NCBI GenBank assembly: GCA_903954045.1
Contig: CAJBMJ010000058.1
Span: forward strand, 1 to 38,976
Origin: an uncultured beta proteobacterium
GTDB lineage: Bacteria > Pseudomonadota > Gammaproteobacteria > Burkholderiales > Burkholderiaceae_C
Direction: 5' to 3'
Length of the DNA stretch: 38,976 bases
Position numbers and translations under genes: made by a program. Within the stretch, counting starts at the first letter, position 1, and every line of letters starts with the position of its first letter. Positions 24,456 through 32,346 of this stretch are shown here, in pieces. The notes under the pieces were generated by a model, which was not told the DNA's origin, ran no database searches, and saw only the letters and a list, made by a program, of their open reading frames with translations.

Positions 24456-25312
24456 TAAATTTCATTGCAGAGGTATCGAGCAATCACCATCGCGACTTGC
24501 CGCGTTCGCTGGAGTTCATCGACGCTGCAAGGGCAGCAGGATGTTCCGCAGTCAAGTTCCAGTTATTCAAAGTGGATCAGCTTTTTTCAAAAGAAATACT
24601 GGAACGGTCCGAGAAACACAGAAACCGCAAAGAATGGGAGCTGCCGGTCGATTTTCTGCAACCTTTGGCTCAAAGGTGTCAGGAGAAAAATGTGCTGTTC
24701 TCCTGCACTCCGTTCTACCTGGATGCCGTTGCTGAATTGGAGCCTTACGTTGCGTTCTACAAAATCGCCTCTTACGAATTGCTATGGGATTCGTTGTTGG
24801 CTGCTTGTGCGCGAACCGGGAAGCCCGTGGTGCTTTCGACAGGCATGGCCTTGATGAGCGAAATCACCCACGCAGTCGAGGTATTGCGTAACAACGGCTG
24901 CTCTGCACCTGCGCTGCTGCATTGCACCTCTGCCTACCCCACGCCCTATGCAGAAGCCAATCTTGCAGCGATTGAGACCATTCGCAAGGCCACGGGTTGC
25001 GAAGTCGGCTGGTCCGATCACACGGTGGAGCCCGCTGTCATACACCGGGCCATCAGCCGCTGGGGGGCCCAGGTCATTGAGTTCCATCTGGACCTGGATG
25101 GACAGGGTGAAGAATTTGCAGCAGGTCATTGCTGGCTGCCGGATCAAATTGGTGCCGTGATCAGGGACGTCGAGAAAGCCTTGATAGCGGACGGCAATGG
25201 CGTGAAAGAGCCGGTTCCGTCTGAACTTCCGGACCGCCTGTGGCGGGCTGACCCTTCCGACGGTCTACGACCGCTCAAGCAAGTGCGAAAAGACTTTAAC
25301 GTTGAATCCTGA
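24452..25312 (+). CDS. NeuB/PseI-type nonulosonic acid synthase, short form
   Basis: 286 residues from GTG 24452, which has GGAGG seven bases upstream and a GTGA overlap with the ATP-grasp gene. NeuB-type TIM barrel: INFIAEVSSNHHRDL (Glu7), AVKFQ (34-37), FSCTPFYLDAV, FYKIASYE, VVLSTGMA and GWSDHT. His190 and His212 correspond to the metal ligands of NeuB. The usual EKHFTLD motif reads EFHLDLD. The family condenses phosphoenolpyruvate with a six-carbon amino sugar to a nine-carbon 2-keto acid. It stops after the barrel, so the C-terminal SAF (antifreeze-like) domain of about 60 residues is missing. PseI is favoured by neighbours over NeuB or LegI. Confidence 0.87.
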   Translation: MINFIAEVSSNHHRDLPRSLEFIDAARAAGCSAVKFQLFKVDQLFSKEILERSEKHRNRKEWELPVDFLQPLAQRCQEKNVLFSCTPFYLDAVAELEPYVAFYKIASYELLWDSLLAACARTGKPVVLSTGMALMSEITHAVEVLRNNGCSAPALLHCTSAYPTPYAEANLAAIETIRKATGCEVGWSDHTVEPAVIHRAISRWGAQVIEFHLDLDGQGEEFAAGHCWLPDQIGAVIRDVEKALIADGNGVKEPVPSELPDRLWRADPSDGLRPLKQVRKDFNVES

Positions 25313-26324
25313 GAATCCGTCTGAATCCGCGACCCCCAGCGTACTGCTGGTGTGCCAGGCTTCCCCTGAAATCGGGTTGGGGCACTTGTCCCGCATGCTG
25401 GTGCTGGCGCGCACCATGCTGGGCGAAAGTCTTCTCTCTCCTCACGTTCTGATCGTCGGGGAACCTCTGAAGCGCGATGCGTTGAACAAACTTTCGCATG
25501 CATTCCTCCCTGCGACAGCGGATTTTTCCTCGGCTGTGGTGCAACAGGTAGACCTCCATGCTTGCAGCGTGGTTGTATTTGACTTGCACCCCAAACTGAT
25601 ACCCGGTGACATGGCGGAACTGCTCAGCATGCTGCGTTCCCGCAACGTGCGCACCGTGGGCGTGGATAGTCTGCTGGGCCTGTGCGCTGAACTGGACCTG
25701 GTGTGGGTTCCGACATTCTGTCTGCCTGACGACAAGAAACCTGTGCAATGCCAAAACGTGGAGTTCGGCTGGAAAACCTTTTTACTCCGCCAGCCACTAC
25801 CCCATGGCGACTGGGAACCCGGATCCCGGGTTCTGGTGCTCACCGGAGGGGGCGATACGGCGCAGCAAGGTGAGACCCTGTCGACGTTGCTGGACGCAGC
25901 GTTAGGTGCTGGCACGGATGTGCATTGGGTGCGGGGGCCGTTTGCCCTGGCGCCTCGACTACCCTTGGCACCCCGGTTGCAATGGACCGTTCACCATGCA
26001 CCGCAAGGGCTTGACCACCTCATGCTCCAGTGCAATTACGCCATAGCCATTTTTGGAATTTCATTTTTTGAGCTACTGCAGTATGGAGTGCCAACGGTCG
26101 TGTATTCGCCCTACGGTGGGAAGGATGATTTCGAGCTTGAGGCACTGCAAATGGAACAGGTTGCTTGCGTCGCATCGGATGCCAATGATGCAGCGCGTCA
26201 ACTTGCGGACCTGATGCGGGACAACGGTATGGCTCGCGATTTCTCTTCCAGATCGAAGCACCTGCTTTCCGCAAATGGAGGGCAGGCGCTAGTCTCCCGC
26301 ATTCTTGAATTGTCACGGAGCTGA
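25302..26324 (+). CDS. PseG-like UDP-sugar hydrolase / MurG-fold protein
   Basis: 340 residues, starting at TTG 25302 inside the end of the synthase gene (11-base overlap); no better ATG or GTG is near. N-terminal LLVCQASPEIGLGHLSRMLVLARTM carries the G-x-G-H-x-x-R motif of PseG and MurG-type proteins. Further on are VLVLTGGGDTAQQG and FGISFFELLQYGVPTVVYSP, GT-B-like donor-site elements. PseG removes UDP from the 2,4-diamino sugar before condensation; the adjacent synthase fits that order of reactions. At 340 residues it is longer than Campylobacter PseG (about 275) and the C-terminal half differs, so substrate may differ too. Confidence 0.75.
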   Translation: MNPENPSESATPSVLLVCQASPEIGLGHLSRMLVLARTMLGESLLSPHVLIVGEPLKRDALNKLSHAFLPATADFSSAVVQQVDLHACSVVVFDLHPKLIPGDMAELLSMLRSRNVRTVGVDSLLGLCAELDLVWVPTFCLPDDKKPVQCQNVEFGWKTFLLRQPLPHGDWEPGSRVLVLTGGGDTAQQGETLSTLLDAALGAGTDVHWVRGPFALAPRLPLAPRLQWTVHHAPQGLDHLMLQCNYAIAIFGISFFELLQYGVPTVVYSPYGGKDDFELEALQMEQVACVASDANDAARQLADLMRDNGMARDFSSRSKHLLSANGGQALVSRILELSRS

Positions 26325-26325
26325 T

Positions 26326-28314
26326 ATGCAGACCCAGTCCTACATCATGTTCCATCTGAATATGGCGTTTTCTTCCATACCGGAGGAATCCAGGCCCGCC
26401 CTGATTCAGCGTTGCTATTGGCCCCTTCTGCATCTGGTGGAAACGTCCGGGATACCGGTTGGCATTGAACTTACCGGTTGGACGCTCGAAAAAATCCAGG
26501 AACTGGATCCGGCGTGGGTCGGAAAATTCAAGAGCCTGTTGCACACTGAAGCTTGCGAGCTGATCGGTAGTGGTTACACCCAGATGATCGGGCCTATCGT
26601 TCCGTTTCAGGTGAATCAATGGAACCAGAAGCTGGGAGTGGATACCTATCAACGGGTGTTGGGGGTGCGGCCTTCCATTGTGCTGGTCAATGAAATGGCC
26701 TATTCCAGCGGCATGGTCGACGTCTATGTTCAGGCGGGTTACCAGGGCATCATCATGGACCGCGATAACGTCCGGCTTGCGCTGCAAGTGGAACACCGGG
26801 ACGTCACGGCAGTGCCTACCCACGCTCTGGGGAGCCAGGGAACCTCATTGCCGGTGCTGTGGTCCGACTCCATCCTTTTTCAGAAACTACAGCAGTTTGT
26901 CCACGGTGACATTGCGCAGGACGACTACCTGGGCTACTTGGAAAAGCGCATCGGACGCGGTGAGACCATATTGCCCGTTTATTGCAATGATGCGGAAGTC
27001 TTTGATTTCCGCCCAGGACGATTCACAGCCGAAAGCAAGCTGCATCCCGAAGGGGAGTGGGTGCGAATAGAGCGAATTTTCAAGTTGCTGCAATCCCAAC
27101 TGGGAGTCGTGTTCCGCTCCCCCAAGCATGTGCTGCAGTTGGTTGAGCAATCACCTTTTCACAGGCCGGGGCTGCTATCGAGCGCAGCCCATCCTGTCCC
27201 GACGAAAAAACAGGCCAAGTACAACATTGCACGTTGGGCTGCTACCGGTCGCAATGACACATGGCTCAACACCATGTGCCACCGCATCTTTCAGCGCCTC
27301 AGCCTGTCTGCACCCGGCCCAGACCTGGTAGAGGACTGGCGCACACTGTGCGAGTTGTGGGCGAGTGACCTGAGGACCCATATCACTCAACCCCGCTGGG
27401 ATGCGGCCTGCGCGCGCCTGACGCAAATGGCGCAGCGCCTCGGAGTTTCCATGGACTACGGTGCCAGCGACTTGCATCCTGGCCACAAGGAGACGGAAGT
27501 CACTGCAGCGAACGTGCCGGGATTCGCGGTAACGCTGCACCCCGAAGGGATATTGGTGCGTATTGAGTCCGAAGCAGTGACCCTGGTGCTCAACATGCGC
27601 CGGGGGTTGGCGATTCAATCGCTGGCTTGGCGCGCGCAGGGCATGGTTCCCATCGTAGGGACCCTTCCCCATGGCTATTTCAGCAGCATTGCCCTGGGGG
27701 CCGACTATTACAGCGGCGGGCTGATCGCCGAGCTTCCGGGTTTGCACAGCCGCGTGACCGATCTGGACAGGGTGGAGCCCACTTTTTCCCGCAGCGGTGA
27801 TTCACTGTGTATTGCCGCTGTCATGGCCACAAAACTGGGCGATATCTGCAAAGAAATTCGGATAGACGCGCAAACCGGTGCCGTTTCCATTGAATACCGC
27901 CTTGTAGGGTGGGAAAGAAACAAAGGTGTGATCCGCGCCGGAATCCTGACCTTGATGCCGGAGGCATTTCATGGAGACATCGCAATTCAATGCGCCAATG
28001 GGGGGCCTGTGCCTGAACACTTTGTTTTGAACCAGTCCTGTGATCACAGTGGGCCCGCCTCTACCCTGGTTTCAAGCATCAACGGCCTGGGGGCCACTGA
28101 TGGGAAGATTGTTATGGGAGACAGGCAGCGCGCTGTGGAAATCGCTTGGAATCCGGCGCAGTGTGCGGTGTTGCCGTTGCTAATGCACAAACCTGGAACA
28201 CCCCACGCGTTGACGCGCGTTCTGTTTTCCATGCAGGAGCTCGACGACACGTCCAAACCGGAAGGACGACAGGGCAAATTCACATTGACACTGTCACCAG
28301 GAAAATTACTATGA
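26326..28314 (+). CDS. glycoside hydrolase family 57-like protein
   Basis: 662 residues from ATG 26326 with GGAG five bases before it. The N-terminal 330 residues look like the GH57/38 barrel: HLNMAFSSIPEESR where GH57 has HxP, GIELTGW, ELIGSGYTQMIGPIVP, LVNEMAYSSGMVDVYVQAGYQGIIMDRDN with Glu123 as candidate nucleophile, and YCNDAEVFDFRPGRF with a candidate acid Asp. The C-terminal 330 residues are beta-rich, as in GH57 relatives. No signal peptide, so cytoplasmic. GH57 enzymes cleave or rearrange alpha-glucans or galactosides; a role in a sugar-nucleotide operon is unexplained. Coupled by ATGA to the UDP-glucose dehydrogenase gene. Confidence 0.75.
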   Translation: MQTQSYIMFHLNMAFSSIPEESRPALIQRCYWPLLHLVETSGIPVGIELTGWTLEKIQELDPAWVGKFKSLLHTEACELIGSGYTQMIGPIVPFQVNQWNQKLGVDTYQRVLGVRPSIVLVNEMAYSSGMVDVYVQAGYQGIIMDRDNVRLALQVEHRDVTAVPTHALGSQGTSLPVLWSDSILFQKLQQFVHGDIAQDDYLGYLEKRIGRGETILPVYCNDAEVFDFRPGRFTAESKLHPEGEWVRIERIFKLLQSQLGVVFRSPKHVLQLVEQSPFHRPGLLSSAAHPVPTKKQAKYNIARWAATGRNDTWLNTMCHRIFQRLSLSAPGPDLVEDWRTLCELWASDLRTHITQPRWDAACARLTQMAQRLGVSMDYGASDLHPGHKETEVTAANVPGFAVTLHPEGILVRIESEAVTLVLNMRRGLAIQSLAWRAQGMVPIVGTLPHGYFSSIALGADYYSGGLIAELPGLHSRVTDLDRVEPTFSRSGDSLCIAAVMATKLGDICKEIRIDAQTGAVSIEYRLVGWERNKGVIRAGILTLMPEAFHGDIAIQCANGGPVPEHFVLNQSCDHSGPASTLVSSINGLGATDGKIVMGDRQRAVEIAWNPAQCAVLPLLMHKPGTPHALTRVLFSMQELDDTSKPEGRQGKFTLTLSPGKLL

Positions 28315-29684
28315 ATATCACCATTGTGGGAACCGGTTACGTGGGGCTGGTATCGGGAGCATGTTTTGCCGATGTCGGAAATTCTGTGCTTTGCCTGGAC
28401 TTGGATGCAACCAAAGTTGCGGCACTGCGCAGCGGCGAGATACCCATCCATGAACCGGGACTCGAAAGCATCGTGCATCGCAACGTAGCTGCCGGCCGAC
28501 TCGGCTTTTCCACCGACTATGCGACTGCAGTCCACCATGCCAGCGTTATTTTCATGGCTGTGGGCACGCCTCCCGATGAAGACGGCAGTGCCGATCTGAC
28601 GCACATTCTGGCGGCGGCAAGAAGTGTCGGGCAATGGATGACTGGTCCACTGGTCGTCGTCAATAAGTCGACGGTGCCCGTCGGTACGGCAGACGCAGTG
28701 AGCAAGACCATTGCGGATGAACTCGCAGCGCGCGGAAAGCAATGGTCATTTTCCGTGATCAGCAATCCGGAGTTCTTGAAAGAGGGCGCGGCCGTAGATG
28801 ATTTCATGCGCCCCGATCGCGTCATCGTGGGCAGCAATGACCCGCAGGCCACCAGGCTGATGCGGCAGCTCTATGCACCGTTCAATCGCAGCAATGACCG
28901 TCTGATTGAAATGGATGTGCGAAGTGCAGAACTCACCAAGTACGCAGCCAATTCCATGCTTGCGGCGCGCATCAGTTTCATGAACGAACTGGCCAACCTG
29001 GCAGAAGACCTGGGTGCGGACATCGAGTCGGTTCGCGTGGGTATTGGGTCCGATCCCCGCATAGGGCCTCAATTTTTGTATCCGGGCATGGGCTACGGCG
29101 GCTCCTGCTTTCCAAAAGATGTCAAAGCGCTCATCAAGACCGGACGGGACAAAGGTCATGCACTCCAGTTGCTGCAGGCCGTTGAGTCGGTGAACCACGC
29201 ACAAAAAGACGTCTTGTTTCGCAAGATCAGTGGTTTTTTTGGCGGAGACGATGCTTTGGCCGGGAAATCGATTGCCATTTGGGGTCTGGCGTTCAAGCCC
29301 AATACCGATGACATGCGTGAGGCCCCCAGCCTGCAATTAATACGCCGGCTTGTGGCGGCGGGTTGCCGCGTCCGTGCCTATGACCCCGTGGTCAATCAGA
29401 CTGCCATGGCCCTTTTGAAGGCCGAACATGGTGAAGAGATTTGCAAGAAGTTGATCACCATGGTTGCGACGGCCACCGATGCCTTGAAAGGCGCTGATGT
29501 GCTTGCTATCGCGACGGAGTGGAAAGAGTTCCGCTCGCCGGACTTTGACCTGATGGCGCGTCAATTGAAGGACAAGGTGATTTTTGATGGTCGCAACATG
29601 TACGACCCTGCAGTGGTGAGCGCAGCAGGCCTGAATTACCGAGGGATCGGCCGCACAGGAACTGCCCCAGCAGGCGCGCCATGA
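28311..29684 (+). CDS. ugd: UDP-glucose 6-dehydrogenase
   Basis: 457 residues from ATG 28311 (ATGA overlap with the previous stop; a longer upstream frame is inside that gene). NAD-binding MNITIVGTGYVGLVSGACFADVGN, FLKEGAAVDDFMRPDRVIVG, ELTKYAANSMLAARISF with the active-site Lys, and catalytic Cys266 in GYGGSCFPKD. The C-terminal domain has GLAFKPNTDDMREAPS. Oxidises UDP-glucose to UDP-glucuronate with two NAD+. The next gene encodes the 4-epimerase, so the pair makes UDP-GlcA and UDP-GalA, donors for the transferases nearby. Confidence 0.95.
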   Translation: MNITIVGTGYVGLVSGACFADVGNSVLCLDLDATKVAALRSGEIPIHEPGLESIVHRNVAAGRLGFSTDYATAVHHASVIFMAVGTPPDEDGSADLTHILAAARSVGQWMTGPLVVVNKSTVPVGTADAVSKTIADELAARGKQWSFSVISNPEFLKEGAAVDDFMRPDRVIVGSNDPQATRLMRQLYAPFNRSNDRLIEMDVRSAELTKYAANSMLAARISFMNELANLAEDLGADIESVRVGIGSDPRIGPQFLYPGMGYGGSCFPKDVKALIKTGRDKGHALQLLQAVESVNHAQKDVLFRKISGFFGGDDALAGKSIAIWGLAFKPNTDDMREAPSLQLIRRLVAAGCRVRAYDPVVNQTAMALLKAEHGEEICKKLITMVATATDALKGADVLAIATEWKEFRSPDFDLMARQLKDKVIFDGRNMYDPAVVSAAGLNYRGIGRTGTAPAGAP

Positions 29685-30673
29685 CCAGTGAAGGTGATCC
29701 CGTACTGGTGACTGGAGCTGCCGGTTTCATTGGCAGTTTTGTTTGCAGAAAACTCGCTGATAGAGGAATGCATGTCGTTGGATGCGACAACTTCAATGCC
29801 TATTACGACCCCCGGCTCAAACATGACAGGGTGCAGGCCCTGCTGGCGCCCGCCGGCGTTGAATGCCACCCGGTGGAGCTTTCGTCGTCGGCGCAGGTGA
29901 ATCAACTGTTTGCCCGCGTCCGGCCCCGGCGGGTGATACATCTGGCGGCGCAGGCGGGTGTGCGGTATTCCATTGATAACCCTGCAGCCTACTTTCAGTC
30001 CAACCTGCTTGCCTTCGGCAATATGCTTGAGGCCTGCAGGCATCAGTCCGTCGAGCATCTGCTGTACGCCAGCAGCAGCAGCGTCTATGGGGGCAACATT
30101 AAGGTGCCATTCCATGAAGAGGACAGCACCGATAACCCCGTATCGCTGTATGCGGCCACGAAAAAGGCTAATGAATTGATGGCGAGTTCTTACAGTCACC
30201 TGTACCAGATTCCCTGCACTGGGTTGCGCTTTTTTACGGTGTACGGACCCTGGGGCCGCCCGGATATGGCGTATTTCAGTTTCGCGAAGAAGATGCTGGC
30301 CGGGGCGGTCTTGCCGGTGTTTGCGCAAGGCCGGTTGCTGCGGGACTTTACCTATATCGATGACATTGTGGAAGGCGTCGTGCGACTGCTGGACAAGCCT
30401 ACACCTGCCAGCGCCGGCAAGCCACCCGCTGCCGTGTTCAATATAGGAAATCATCAGCCTGTCATGGTGCTGGATTTCATCGCAACCCTTGAGAAGATTC
30501 TGGGTGTGAGTGCCCGAATGGAATTCTTGCCAATGCAGGCCGGAGACGTGCCTGCAACCTGTGCCGATACCGAGAAGTTGCGTAACTGGATTGGCTTTGC
30601 TCCAGCAACGCATCTGGAGGACGGCTTGCGCAGTTTCGCCAACTGGTATGTACCGTGGTCGCGCGGCAGGTAA
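29681..30673 (+). CDS. NAD-dependent epimerase, UDP-glucuronate 4-epimerase-like
   Basis: 330 residues. Extended SDR: VLVTGAAGFIGSF, GCDNFNAYYDPRLKHDR (the NxYYDxxLK pattern typical of UDP-glucuronate 4-epimerases), HLAAQAGVRYSIDNP, ASSSSVYG, catalytic Y157 and K161 (YAATK), TVYGPWGRPDMAY and DFTYIDDIVEGV. Interconverts UDP-GlcA and UDP-GalA using bound NAD. It is the last gene of the plus-strand series, joined to ugd by ATGA, and ends 56 bases before the converging DUF5672 gene. Confidence 0.92.
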   Translation: MTSEGDPVLVTGAAGFIGSFVCRKLADRGMHVVGCDNFNAYYDPRLKHDRVQALLAPAGVECHPVELSSSAQVNQLFARVRPRRVIHLAAQAGVRYSIDNPAAYFQSNLLAFGNMLEACRHQSVEHLLYASSSSVYGGNIKVPFHEEDSTDNPVSLYAATKKANELMASSYSHLYQIPCTGLRFFTVYGPWGRPDMAYFSFAKKMLAGAVLPVFAQGRLLRDFTYIDDIVEGVVRLLDKPTPASAGKPPAAVFNIGNHQPVMVLDFIATLEKILGVSARMEFLPMQAGDVPATCADTEKLRNWIGFAPATHLEDGLRSFANWYVPWSRGR

Positions 30674-30729
30674 TCAGGTCCTTCGGTCCTGCGTGTGATC
30701 CGGTTAAGAAGTTTTTTGCCTCTGCGACT

Positions 30730-31533
30730 TTAAAAACCTGGAAGCGGAACTTCCCGGTCGCGAAACAGGCGTTGCAAAGCCTCGTACCGCCCGCAATTTT
30801 TCAGCGCAGCAATGATCTCGGAGTACAACGCCGAATAGTTATTGCGTAAACAGGCGATCGTGAAATTGGCGATGAACAAGTCCTTGTTCGTTCGCACACA
30901 AACTTCATCGCAATTCCCCAGCAATTCGTGCTCAGGTAGAAAGTCGGGGAGGTGAAAGGCTCCGTGGAAACCAAAGCTGTCCATCTGCTGCGAGTTTTCA
31001 GTAGAAAACTTCTGCGCCAGTGCAAACGGCGCAAACACGCAACCCTTGTCGAGAATGTCCTGCCGGTGGTGCTTGCAGATCACCACGTCCTCTGCATCGG
31101 CGTCTGGCAGTGCCAGATCGCATTGGAGTTTGAGTGCAGTCAGCGCCTCCATCAGCTTTCGGGACCTCAGGCTGAACCCCCCATTGCCTACGGCCACGCT
31201 TTCGTCGCAGTTACCCCAGGGGGCGCCAATGTAGTCATAGTTCAAGAAATCCGGGTCCCAGTGCTCCTTTGCATGCGGCATGCCATCCCACTGGATGACC
31301 AGTGTGGCGTCCGCGTTGGAAAAGTAGGGAACGATATGGAGCAGGTAATGGCTGTAATCCGCAGTAGAGCGGATGGGATTGATGGGGTGGAATTCCTCGC
31401 CGGGGTAGATGGGCGCCGTAGAAAAAGTGTGCACGCGCCGCACCAGCCCGGTCTGGACGGTCTTTTCTATGGCCAGACGCGCGAGCGCATTCTGGGGGTA
31501 GGTGTCAACAATGACGGCATCTATGGTTTTCAT
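30730..31533 (-). CDS. DUF5672 family protein, probable glycosyltransferase
   Basis: 267 residues. The DUF5672 pattern is clear: ADATLVIQWDGMP (81-84 QWDG, a possible metal site), NYDYIGAPWGN (100-106) and VAVGNGGFSLRSRKLM (115-125). These GT-A-like proteins occur widely in surface-glycan clusters and are thought to transfer hexoses, but have little direct proof. No membrane segment. Last gene of a minus-strand group that starts at fliE; 41 bases separate it from the FkbM gene upstream. No strong ribosome site seen. Confidence 0.82.
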   Translation of the reverse strand: MKTIDAVIVDTYPQNALARLAIEKTVQTGLVRRVHTFSTAPIYPGEEFHPINPIRSTADYSHYLLHIVPYFSNADATLVIQWDGMPHAKEHWDPDFLNYDYIGAPWGNCDESVAVGNGGFSLRSRKLMEALTALKLQCDLALPDADAEDVVICKHHRQDILDKGCVFAPFALAQKFSTENSQQMDSFGFHGAFHLPDFLPEHELLGNCDEVCVRTNKDLFIANFTIACLRNNYSALYSEIIAALKNCGRYEALQRLFRDREVPLPGF

Positions 31534-31574
31534 TGGTTGTGAAGTACCGAGGTAAAGACGTTTCTTATCTCTAC

Positions 31575-32327
31575 TTAGAATTTTTCATAAGGTAGGTTCA
31601 AGATAATTTCAGACCTGACAGCCAATGCATTTGCGTGTGGAAGCTTATAAACTGAATATCCATACTTGCTAAGTAGTTCTAATATTCTTGCATTGTCAGT
31701 TTTAAAATACTCGTAAAAAATCACGGGCCTATACCTTGAAATCAAATTTTCAGCACCTTGAATCGCTTTGAGTTCCATTCCCTCAATGTCAATTTTCATG
31801 AGTGCTACCATGTCTAAATTCAATTGATCAAGTTGTATGGAGTAGGCCGACTCTGGAATGACATTGTTAGATAGTACATTGTCTGAATTAAAAGCTGCCT
31901 CTACTTCAAGGCCACCAAAGTTTATAGGATTAGAATAGTTGTGCGTATTGAATTTAATTAGTTTCAAATGTTGATTGGACACTATGTTGTGGAATGTATG
32001 CACATTTGTTAAGGAGTTTATCGCACAGTTTCCTGCTAATATTTGAAAAATAATACGCTGCGCTTCAAAGCAGTAAATGGTTGCTTTGGTGGAAAATATT
32101 TTCGCCAGCGCAACTGTATAAGTGCCAATATTTGCGCCGATATCAATAATTATGAACTTGTCAAAGTTTGCGTAAAGTTGCTCAATTAAGTTGGATAAAA
32201 AATTAACGGCATCTTTTTCCCAATATCCTGTATCCAGAATTCCTTTTCCGATATGCGTATCGTTTCTATGGATCAGTAGCGGTCCATAATCAGATAAGAC
32301 GGTTATGACATCGTTTGTTTTGGGCAT
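31575..32327 (-). CDS. FkbM-family methyltransferase
   Basis: 250 residues. SAM-binding IIDIGANIGTYTVALA (61 onward), CFEAQRIIFQIL, and MKIDIEGMELKAIQGAENLI, the conserved FkbM core. FkbM proteins O-methylate sugars or other hydroxyls. The gene is visibly A+T rich compared with both neighbours, which hints at separate acquisition. It lies between the DUF5672 and the large fusion transferase on the same strand (gaps 41 and 19 bases), so methylation of the sugar chain they build is likely. Confidence 0.88.
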   Translation of the reverse strand: MPKTNDVITVLSDYGPLLIHRNDTHIGKGILDTGYWEKDAVNFLSNLIEQLYANFDKFIIIDIGANIGTYTVALAKIFSTKATIYCFEAQRIIFQILAGNCAINSLTNVHTFHNIVSNQHLKLIKFNTHNYSNPINFGGLEVEAAFNSDNVLSNNVIPESAYSIQLDQLNLDMVALMKIDIEGMELKAIQGAENLISRYRPVIFYEYFKTDNARILELLSKYGYSVYKLPHANALAVRSEIILNLPYEKF

Positions 32328-32346
32328 ACGGCATTTGCAAAAGAGG

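Noticed and set aside
29636-30613. 325-codon open frame on the minus strand
   Set aside because: Antisense to the epimerase gene; composition is His/Gln/Arg rich and fits a GC-driven shadow.
30675-30691. Hairpin between the converging epimerase and DUF5672 genes as bidirectional terminator
   Set aside because: The stem has a central mismatch and only about six pairs, and the T run is 20 bases away.
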